Assembly (NCBI GenBank): GCA_009845645.1
Contig: VXZF01000175.1
Span: 1 to 5,910 of the forward strand
Direction of reading: 5' to 3'
Origin: Gemmatimonadota bacterium
Lineage (GTDB): Bacteria; Latescibacterota; UBA2968; UBA8231
Length of the DNA stretch: 5,910 nt
In this document: positions 1 through 5,528 of the stretch, in pieces
Layout of the letters: each line of letters begins with the position of its first letter
Position numbering within the stretch: the stretch's first letter is position 1
Notes under the pieces: generated by a model
Database searches by the model: none
Seen by the model: the letters and a program-made list of their open reading frames with translations, nothing else
Told to the model about the DNA's origin: nothing
Program-made: the position numbers and the translations under genes

Positions 1-1
1 G

Positions 2-781
2 GACGGAGACATCAGCGAATGGGACAACGTACCTTCGGTCTTCTGGGTGACCCATGAAGATCTGATCGAGACTGTCACCGGCACCCAGGGGGATCCCGAC
101 CCTTCCAATCTAGCCGAGCGCATCATTTTTGGTTGGAGTCCAGTGACCAACATCCTGTATTTCATGGAGGAACGGTTCGACGACTTCTTTTACGGAACCA
201 TCGAGAACAATTTCGATACGGTTGAGGTGACCTTGGACTTCGACCACAGCGGCGACGCCATCTTCCAGAATGTACAATCGGCGGATTTGGATCCGGAAAG
301 GTGGGAAGGGGCCCTATCCCAGAACTACCGCTACACGCTACACCAAGAAAATCACATGTGGCTCTGGGGCGGAGCTCCGTGGGCTGGAGTCGAGCCTTAT
401 TCCGGTGCCAAATGGAGTTTTGAGGGCGACATCAACGGCGGGGCCGGAACCCTATTTATGGAGATGTGGTTCACTCCCTTCGACGATTTGCCTACTAGCT
501 CTACGGGCATAGATGACGAAGATGTGATCGTCCACACTATGCAGGCAGGCGAAATCATGGGTATTGGTTTTGCCGTTCAGGACGATGACAACGGTGCCGA
601 AGGCTCGTACAACGGCTACTGGACCAATAGCGGCGACACGGAAATCTATTTCAAAGCCACCGCTATGGTTGACTATGTCCTGCTCCCCTTTGATGAGAGC
701 ATCTGGGTAGCGGGTGAAGACGTAGGCACTGCCGTCGAATCGGATAGCTGGGGGGACATCAAGGCGAGTTTTTCCCGCTAA
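2..781 (+). CDS. CBM9-like carbohydrate-binding domain protein, 5' end outside window
   Basis: The reading frame is already open at the left edge and gives 259 residues before the TAA stop; the true start lies upstream. A GTG at 47 is an internal codon, because the coherent motif DGDISEWDNVPSV precedes it. That motif is the usual opening of CBM9-like or DOMON-like sugar-binding domains (IDGDLSEW type). The strand pattern also fits: NILYFMEERFDDFFYG corresponds to the 'LYVAVEVTDD' strand, TVEVTLDFDHSGD to the 'VELFLDPDHSG' strand, and IGFAVQDDDNG followed by GYWTNSG to the 'GFNVAVNDDDG...W' strand. The visible part contains no cysteine, no catalytic motif and no C-terminal sorting domain. By family it would bind carbohydrate outside the cell; an N-terminal signal peptide is expected but not visible. 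A strong terminator follows 30 bases after the stop, so it ends a transcription unit distinct from the three genes downstream. The family call is by motif reading, not by a profile search. Confidence 0.75.
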   Translation, partial: DGDISEWDNVPSVFWVTHEDLIETVTGTQGDPDPSNLAERIIFGWSPVTNILYFMEERFDDFFYGTIENNFDTVEVTLDFDHSGDAIFQNVQSADLDPERWEGALSQNYRYTLHQENHMWLWGGAPWAGVEPYSGAKWSFEGDINGGAGTLFMEMWFTPFDDLPTSSTGIDDEDVIVHTMQAGEIMGIGFAVQDDDNGAEGSYNGYWTNSGDTEIYFKATAMVDYVLLPFDESIWVAGEDVGTAVESDSWGDIKASFSR

Positions 782-811
782 GGAGAACAAGTAAGAGAAA
801 ATGAGCAGTTT

Positions 812-841
812 GGGGGCGAGGTCATCTTCGCCCCCTTTTTT
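812..841 (+). terminator. Rho-independent terminator after the CBM9-like gene
   Basis: A perfect 8-bp stem, GGGGGCGA at 812-819 with TCGCCCCC at 828-835, can be extended by one G-U pair (820/827) around a six-base loop. Six T residues at 836-841 follow directly. It begins 30 bases after the stop of the upstream gene and ends only 24 bases before the ATG of the next gene, so it should insulate the two genes unless it is read through or regulated. Confidence 0.92.
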
Positions 842-851
842 AATAATTTTG
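842..851 (+). promoter_or_regulatory. possible -10/-7 promoter element for genes 2-4
   Basis: The AT-rich stretch directly after the terminator contains AATAAT (842-847), five of six matches to TATAAT. It also contains TAATTTTG (844-851), an exact match to the Bacteroidota -7 consensus TAnnTTTG. No good -35 (TTGACA) or Bacteroidota -33 TTG lies at the right distance; the bases there belong to the terminator hairpin. A start from here would leave a leader of only about ten bases before the ATG. The AT-rich run may instead just be the tail of the terminator. Confidence 0.25.
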
Positions 852-853
852 CC

Positions 854-859
854 AAAGGA
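854..859 (+). promoter_or_regulatory. ribosome binding site AAAGGA deciding the start of gene 2
   Basis: AAAGGA ends six bases before the ATG at 866. The alternative in-frame TTG at 860 would directly abut this site with no spacer, so ATG at 866 is the better start. Confidence 0.7.
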
Positions 860-865
860 TTGGGC

Positions 866-2815
866 ATGCTCTCACCTAAGTCAATAGGGGTACTTTTACT
901 CGCGTTACTAGGTGTCGGCCTCTGCCCCCCAAATGTCTCTGGCGTGGTTATTTATAGAATTGGCACGCCTTTTTCAACAACAGAAAAAGACAGTCTTGCA
1001 GGTCTCGGCATCGATTTCAGGGAAATCGAATGGTCGGTCTTCCAACTACAGGATGGCCTCGATCTGGACTCTTTGCCGGCGGGTTCACTGCAACCTAACT
1101 ACTTTGATGAGGACGAAGACATCGCCGCGACCCTATTGAGCAGAGGTGGCTGGGTACGGGTGCGGCTTTTCGCCAATCAAAATAAACTGATTGGAGAGGT
1201 CTTGGTCGATGGCGACCCGACTACGGGCCTCACGTGGCCAGCCGTAGCTCCAGAGAGCTTTCAGGTGGGCACTTCGCGGACCCTCAGTGAACAATTGACT
1301 TTTGATTTAGGCGGGCGATTTCTCATCCGGGAAGTGAGATTCCGTCCTCTGGCGGAAAAGCCAGAGCACTTTGTGGAGCGGCTCTCCATTGGCTCTCTCG
1401 ATGAGAGGCTGGTCAATATTGGCAACAGAATGTCCTGGTTCCCGACCGTAGCCGAAGTAAAAGAAAATACCGAACCTGAAGTCAGCGTGATTTTAGACCC
1501 GCCGATATCGACTCAAACAGTCCAATTACTGATTTTTCGCGACACACCCAAGGAAATAGGGCTCGCCGATTTTGAACTCTACGGTGGTGGTTTCGTAGCC
1601 CGGGCCGCGTATGAGTCCGAAGTAGTCGATCTAGGCGGCTTGGCCAGTTGGGGCGAGATTCGCTGGTCGGGCCGGCAAGATACGGACGCCCGGGTCGATA
1701 TTCGCACCCGGACGGGCGCAGACCCACATCCCGACATTTTTTGGCAACTGCGACCCGAGCAGCGGGACAGCGTGCAATTTCGCGATGGCGGCGGCGACTT
1801 GACCCTGAGCGAATACAAGCGCCGCTACAGCAAGCTGCTCGATGTTCTCAAGCCGGTAAAACCCCAGGATAGAGTGAGCCCCGATACGGAAAACTGGAGT
1901 TTCTGGTCCAGTCCCTATCTGTTTGAAAATTCGGGGACCAGCATCGTTTCCCCTAGTCCCCGCCAATTCCTCCAGCTCAAAGTGGACTTCTTTTCTACTA
2001 TCGAAGATGGAGGCAAGATCGATTATGTCGAGTTTAGGGCCTCAGTGCCGCCTGCTGTGCACGGCTTAGTGGGAGAAATTTTCCCGGTTGATACCCAAGT
2101 GGGGCAAGCGACGCATTTCACCTATTTCATCCGGCCGACCATCCGGGCCAGCGACACAGGCTTTGACGGCGTAGAGATTTCCACGCCGTCAGGGGTGGTT
2201 TCAGTCGATTCGCTGCGCATAGATGGCATCAACTACGACGACTTTACTTGGGCGAGAACCACAGATGGCTTGGGTTTTGAGCTCAACTTTCCGCGCAAGC
2301 TGGAGCCGACCGATAGCGGAGCCCTGATCGAGGTGGTGTTCAACGCGCCGGTGCTACGGGAAGTGGGCACGCTGTTTACTGGTAAGGTGTTCAATAGCGC
2401 CGAGCCGAACGAGGTGCGCCAGCGCATCAATCCGGGCAACGCCGCCGACGAGATTGAGAGCGACGGGATTGCAGTGAAAACATCGCTGAGCAGCTCACTG
2501 GTATTTGCACCACAGATTGGGCCCAATCCCTTTACGCCCAACGGCGATGCCATCAACGACGTGGTGCATATTTCCTATAAGCTCTTGCGAGTAACGTCCC
2601 AAGTTCCGGTCTCCGTGGAAATCTTCGACCTGTCCGGTCGGCTAGTTAAGCAAATATATGCTGGAGACATTTCCATCGGAGAGTATTCTCACCCTTGGAA
2701 TGGGACGGACCGCTCTAACCAGCTAGTGCCTCCGGGACTCTACTTATATCGAATAGCGGTAGATATCCAAGCGGAAGAGGGGATCAAGAGCGGCGTTATC
2801 GCCGTGGCCTATTGA
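866..2815 (+). CDS. secreted discoidin-like protein with C-terminal FlgD-Ig-like domain
   Basis: The product has 649 residues from ATG 866, chosen over TTG 860 because of the AAAGGA spacing. Residues 1-26 form a signal peptide (K5, hydrophobic core IGVLLLALLGVGL, likely cut after VSG). Residues 83-98 hold the RGG motif shared with both downstream genes. Residues ~109-243 are discoidin-like (galactose-binding fold): TFDLGGRFLIREVRF and IGLADFELYGGG. Residues ~247-396 form a beta module with IRTRTG, WSFWSSPY and SPSPRQFLQ. Residues ~397-543 form an unnamed module running from VGEIFP, FTYFIRPT and GFD to RINPGNA. Residues 551-649 are a FlgD-Ig-like / type-A-like terminal domain (PNPFTPNGDAIND, EIFDLSGRLV, VPPGLYLYRI). 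The whole protein aligns with the last two thirds of the next gene's product. The mature part has no cysteine and no recognisable enzyme motif. Inferred role: exported surface adhesin or ligand binder. Gene 3 starts 39 bases downstream, probably in the same operon. Confidence 0.85.
   Translation: MLSPKSIGVLLLALLGVGLCPPNVSGVVIYRIGTPFSTTEKDSLAGLGIDFREIEWSVFQLQDGLDLDSLPAGSLQPNYFDEDEDIAATLLSRGGWVRVRLFANQNKLIGEVLVDGDPTTGLTWPAVAPESFQVGTSRTLSEQLTFDLGGRFLIREVRFRPLAEKPEHFVERLSIGSLDERLVNIGNRMSWFPTVAEVKENTEPEVSVILDPPISTQTVQLLIFRDTPKEIGLADFELYGGGFVARAAYESEVVDLGGLASWGEIRWSGRQDTDARVDIRTRTGADPHPDIFWQLRPEQRDSVQFRDGGGDLTLSEYKRRYSKLLDVLKPVKPQDRVSPDTENWSFWSSPYLFENSGTSIVSPSPRQFLQLKVDFFSTIEDGGKIDYVEFRASVPPAVHGLVGEIFPVDTQVGQATHFTYFIRPTIRASDTGFDGVEISTPSGVVSVDSLRIDGINYDDFTWARTTDGLGFELNFPRKLEPTDSGALIEVVFNAPVLREVGTLFTGKVFNSAEPNEVRQRINPGNAADEIESDGIAVKTSLSSSLVFAPQIGPNPFTPNGDAINDVVHISYKLLRVTSQVPVSVEIFDLSGRLVKQIYAGDISIGEYSHPWNGTDRSNQLVPPGLYLYRIAVDIQAEEGIKSGVIAVAY
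2516..2812 (+). other. FlgD-Ig-like / type-A-like C-terminal domain of gene 2
   Basis: Residues 551-649 of gene 2 carry the hallmark order PNPFTPNGD-x-IND, then the strand EIFDLSGRLV, then G-E-Y-S-H-P-W-N-G-T-D, then VPPGLYLYRI. In related FCB proteins such domains act as sorting or anchoring signals or as structural Ig-like caps. The usual glycine of NGDGIND is alanine here (NGDAIND). Confidence 0.8.
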
Positions 2816-2854
2816 TCTTTAGTTGCTTCCCAGATAAGTACGTGAGAAACCCCA

Positions 2855-5503
2855 ATGCATGCATGGCAGAAAACATTCAAGCTGGCGAGCACTAGCTTGG
2901 TCTGTCTCTTAGGTAGGATGATCCTAGGCGAAGTGGCTTGGGGGCAAGAGGGCTTTTCTATCCAAGACGGCGCGGCTATTGTCGAGTCCGAGGATCACTG
3001 GGCTCGTTGGCAGTCGGTGGCAAAGACCATCCAAATCACCGAGGAGGGCGTAAAACCAGCCTTTATACGCAAAAGTACCAAGATCGAAGTAGATGGCGTT
3101 GAACAGGTAGTCCCCGGCATTAACGCGGTTTTGAATGCCTCCGAGTTCGGCGGCGGGATATGGGATGCCGGCTCCAATCGCTTGAGCGCAGAAAACCTCA
3201 TGGACGGCAGGATGGACACCTACTGGGAGCCGGATACTTCCACCCCTCTTAGGGATTGGTGGGTGCAAATCGATCTAGGGCGGGCCGTATCAGCCAATAA
3301 GATCGTCCTCAAGTTTGTCGGGGAGGATTTGGGAGATCCCTTTCTCCAATTCAAGGTTCTAACCTCTCAGGGGGAGACGATCATTGGCCCGCTGGTGTAC
3401 AGGAAACGCTTCTCAACGAACAAGCCCATCAAGAATGAACGGGTCTTTGAAGTCGATTTGACCAACCAGTTGCCCACCAAATGGACACAGGTGCGCGGGG
3501 ATTTTACCGGCGATGTGATCAGATTTGTCTCTGTCGGCGTCACAGACAGCGATCTTGGCAAGGCAAGACAAGTCTCCCAGTCCGCTTACGAGAATCTCGA
3601 CCCCGACCAACAAGGAGATATAGAATACTTCCGCCGAGAAACCTCGGGCAGGCTGAGATTGTTGGAGGGACGCGAGGATTGGGAAGCCTTGGCCGGCGCA
3701 GACAGTCAAGGCCCTGTCATCTACTACCGCCGCGAGCTGCCTCGATTGGCGGAAGTGGAAGTCTGGTCTATAGGCGATAATATCGGCGTTGGAGTCCTAG
3801 AACGGGGTGGCAAGGTAACGAGTTGGGAAAACAACGGGGCTGAGGATGTGGTGGTTGACGGGGTGATATATAGTGTAGATAAGGCGTTGTACTGGCCCGC
3901 TCAAGGAGGGTACAATCCCGATAGGTTGCTGCCTTCGGAGCCACCGGATGTCGAGCGTGCCTTAGTGGTGGATCTAGGAGGGGCCTTCTTCTTGGACAAT
4001 GTCCGCGTGCTCCAAGCCAGCAGTCGGCCTCCTGGGCCTTTTCGCGCCTATCGCATCGAAGTCTCAGATGGTTCCACCAATGCTGGCGGAAGCCTGGCGT
4101 GGAAAACAGTAGGATCGCTCGACAATATCAATGGGAACGAGTCGTACCACGATTTTAAGTTCCCACTCACCAAAGTCGAGCATTTTTCTTTTACCTATAA
4201 GCTCCATGTAAGGGCCGGACGCCACGGCTTGTCAGAGATTCAGTTTTTCGGCGAGGGGTACATGCCCGAGGCCCGGATCGAATCGGTCTTTGACGGGCCC
4301 TCGGCGTTCATAGAATTGGGGGTCACTCCCCAAAATTTGGCATCTATAGAATGGGATGCAGATACACCGCCGGGTACAGACATTATTCTCCAAACCCGTA
4401 CCGGCAATACTATCAAAACTACTACGCTCTACTATAAAAAGAACGGTGAGTTGTTTCCGGGCACCGAAGAAGAAGCAGCGGAAGCGCACGCTACGGACAA
4501 AAAGTTCTTTGGGGAGGCCTCTGTTGGACCCGTCGTTACCCAGACCAACCCGGGCAGCGATTGGAGCGGTTGGAGTCAACGCTATTTCAATTCGGGGGAC
4601 AAAATCACCTCGCCCAGTCCGCGTAAATTCGTCGCCATCCGAGCGACCTTTCTCACGGACAATCCCCTTGTGGCCGCTACACTGCGCTGGGTGAAACTCA
4701 ACTTTGTAACGCCAGTGGCTAAAACAATTGTTGGCGAAGTGCTGCCCCCTCAACTCGAGACGATTGGCACCGGGCAACTGTTTTCCTATTTCGTCCGCAC
4801 GACCTTCGAGCCGACCAACGAGGGTTTTGACGAGATTCTCATTGAAGCTCCCCCTAGCGTAAAAATGAAATTCAAGCAAGCCCATCTGAGCCTCACAGGG
4901 CAGCCAACTCAAACCTATACCGCCCAAAGCGAAGGCTTTGAGGTCGTGTCCGATGATTCCGATTCGCTTTGGGTGCGTCTGCCTACTCCTATTAAGGGCG
5001 AGGCTGCGTTGGTTGAGCTTCAGTTTGAGGCGACCATATTCGATTTTACCACATTCTTCAATGGCTCTATCGGCCATTCTGCCATTCCCAATTCGTGGCA
5101 AAGAGTGGATCCGGGCGATGCAAACGAGATCACAGATAGCGAAAAAACCGTGATCCTAGCCCTTGAAAGAGGTGCAGTACTGGGGGATATCGAAGTTAAA
5201 AATAAAATCTTCACCCCTAACGGCGACGGCATCAACGATGATATGGCTGTGAGTTTTTCACTCATGCGGGTGAAGACATCAACGCCGTTACAGGTGCAAA
5301 TATACGATCTAGGTGGGCGTCTCGTTCACCAACTGCGCGAAGAGTACATAACTACGGGACGGCATTCCGTGGTCTGGACCGGAGTCGATAACTCCGGAGC
5401 TTTGGTGCCTCCTGGCATATATGTGCTGAGGATCGACGCTAAGGTCGATTCAAAATCGAGTAGAAATACCTCGGACTACCGCTTAGTACACATCTCCTAT
5501 TGA
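2855..5503 (+). CDS. secreted two-discoidin protein with C-terminal FlgD-Ig-like domain
   Basis: The product has 882 residues from ATG 2855, the first start in a frame that opens only at 2846; the upstream GAGAA gives a weak ribosome site. Residues 1-30 read as a signal peptide (K6, K9, then a hydrophobic run interrupted by R21, cut after AWG). Residues ~90-306 are an F5/8 type C discoidin domain: SAENLMDGRMDTYWEP, WWVQIDLGRAVSANKIVLKF, and LAEVEVW at the end. It is split by a ~60-residue insert (about 236-295) containing a duplicated unit. The RGG motif lies at 308-323. A second discoidin-like domain spans ~330-468 (VVDLGGAFFLDNVRV, GLSEIQFFGEG). A beta module with LQTRTGN, WSGWSQRY and SPSPRKF covers ~471-619. 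An unnamed module (VGEVLP, FSYFVRTT, GFD, RVDPGDA) covers ~620-775. The FlgD-Ig-like domain is at 781-882. From about residue 300 on it is paralogous to gene 2. Apart from C17 in the signal peptide there is no cysteine. Inferred role: surface ligand binder; no catalytic site seen. Confidence 0.87.
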   Translation: MHAWQKTFKLASTSLVCLLGRMILGEVAWGQEGFSIQDGAAIVESEDHWARWQSVAKTIQITEEGVKPAFIRKSTKIEVDGVEQVVPGINAVLNASEFGGGIWDAGSNRLSAENLMDGRMDTYWEPDTSTPLRDWWVQIDLGRAVSANKIVLKFVGEDLGDPFLQFKVLTSQGETIIGPLVYRKRFSTNKPIKNERVFEVDLTNQLPTKWTQVRGDFTGDVIRFVSVGVTDSDLGKARQVSQSAYENLDPDQQGDIEYFRRETSGRLRLLEGREDWEALAGADSQGPVIYYRRELPRLAEVEVWSIGDNIGVGVLERGGKVTSWENNGAEDVVVDGVIYSVDKALYWPAQGGYNPDRLLPSEPPDVERALVVDLGGAFFLDNVRVLQASSRPPGPFRAYRIEVSDGSTNAGGSLAWKTVGSLDNINGNESYHDFKFPLTKVEHFSFTYKLHVRAGRHGLSEIQFFGEGYMPEARIESVFDGPSAFIELGVTPQNLASIEWDADTPPGTDIILQTRTGNTIKTTTLYYKKNGELFPGTEEEAAEAHATDKKFFGEASVGPVVTQTNPGSDWSGWSQRYFNSGDKITSPSPRKFVAIRATFLTDNPLVAATLRWVKLNFVTPVAKTIVGEVLPPQLETIGTGQLFSYFVRTTFEPTNEGFDEILIEAPPSVKMKFKQAHLSLTGQPTQTYTAQSEGFEVVSDDSDSLWVRLPTPIKGEAALVELQFEATIFDFTTFFNGSIGHSAIPNSWQRVDPGDANEITDSEKTVILALERGAVLGDIEVKNKIFTPNGDGINDDMAVSFSLMRVKTSTPLQVQIYDLGGRLVHQLREEYITTGRHSVVWTGVDNSGALVPPGIYVLRIDAKVDSKSSRNTSDYRLVHISY
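3587..3640 (+). repeat. intragenic repeat unit A (YENL...QQGDIEYFRRE)
   Basis: Residues 245-262 of gene 3. This is the first of two diverged copies of a short unit, aromatic-E-x-L, then Q-G-x-[IV], then Y-[YF]-R-R-E, inserted inside the first discoidin domain. The two copies are offset by 31-32 residues. The resemblance is at the protein level only. Confidence 0.6.
3680..3736 (+). repeat. intragenic repeat unit B (WEAL...SQGPVIYYRRE)
   Basis: Residues 276-294 of gene 3, the second copy of the unit at 3587-3640 with one extra residue between the L and the Q-G. It runs directly into the last discoidin strand (LAEVEVW). Confidence 0.6.
5195..5500 (+). other. FlgD-Ig-like / type-A-like C-terminal domain of gene 3
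   Basis: Residues 781-882 contain IFTPNGDGIND, QIYDLGGRLV, TTGRHSVVWTGVDNSG and VPPGIYVLRI. The canonical NGDGIND loop is intact, unlike in gene 2. The protein ends in HISY, comparable with AVAY at the end of gene 2. Its likely role is export, anchoring or assembly at the surface. Confidence 0.82.
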
Positions 5504-5516
5504 TCTTCTGCGATCC

Positions 5517-5523
5517 GAGAGGA
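5517..5523 (+). promoter_or_regulatory. ribosome binding site GAGAGGA deciding the TTG start of gene 4
   Basis: A strong purine-rich site with a five-base spacer to TTG at 5529. It is the best Shine-Dalgarno match in the window and supports the non-ATG start. The first in-frame ATG (5592) would remove most of the signal peptide. Confidence 0.75.
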
Positions 5524-5528
5524 ACAGA

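Noticed and set aside
452..790. - strand open frame of 112 codons opposite the CBM9-like gene
   Set aside because: It is antisense to well-supported CBM9-like motifs, and its product has no recognisable features.
860..865. TTG at 860 as the start of gene 2
   Set aside because: It directly abuts AAAGGA with no spacer, whereas ATG at 866 has a six-base spacer and still leaves a full signal peptide.
801..887. Possible 28-codon leader peptide (ATG 801 to TAG 885) running through the terminator and over the start of gene 2
   Set aside because: There is only a weak purine-rich stretch before the ATG and no run of one regulatory amino acid, and it reads through the hairpin itself. It most likely arises by chance.
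866..943. Lipoprotein signal in genes 2-4, each of which has one cysteine in the signal region
   Set aside because: The residues before the cysteines (VGL-C, SLV-C, AFS-C) do not match a lipobox, and in genes 3 and 4 the hydrophobic core continues past the cysteine. Signal peptidase I cleavage fits better.
2816..2854. Terminator or promoter between genes 2 and 3
   Set aside because: The 39 bases show no stem with a T-run and no convincing -10/-35 pair, which is consistent with an operon.
2855..2864. Perfect palindrome ATGCATGCAT at the start codon of gene 3
   Set aside because: It is only 10 bases with no flanking extension or second copy seen, so it gives no support for an operator.
4232..5101. 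Long open frame on the - strand (289 codons)
   Set aside because: It lies wholly inside gene 3, whose protein has coherent domains and a paralogue. The antisense translation is rich in Arg, Cys and Gly with no recognisable motif and no ribosome site.
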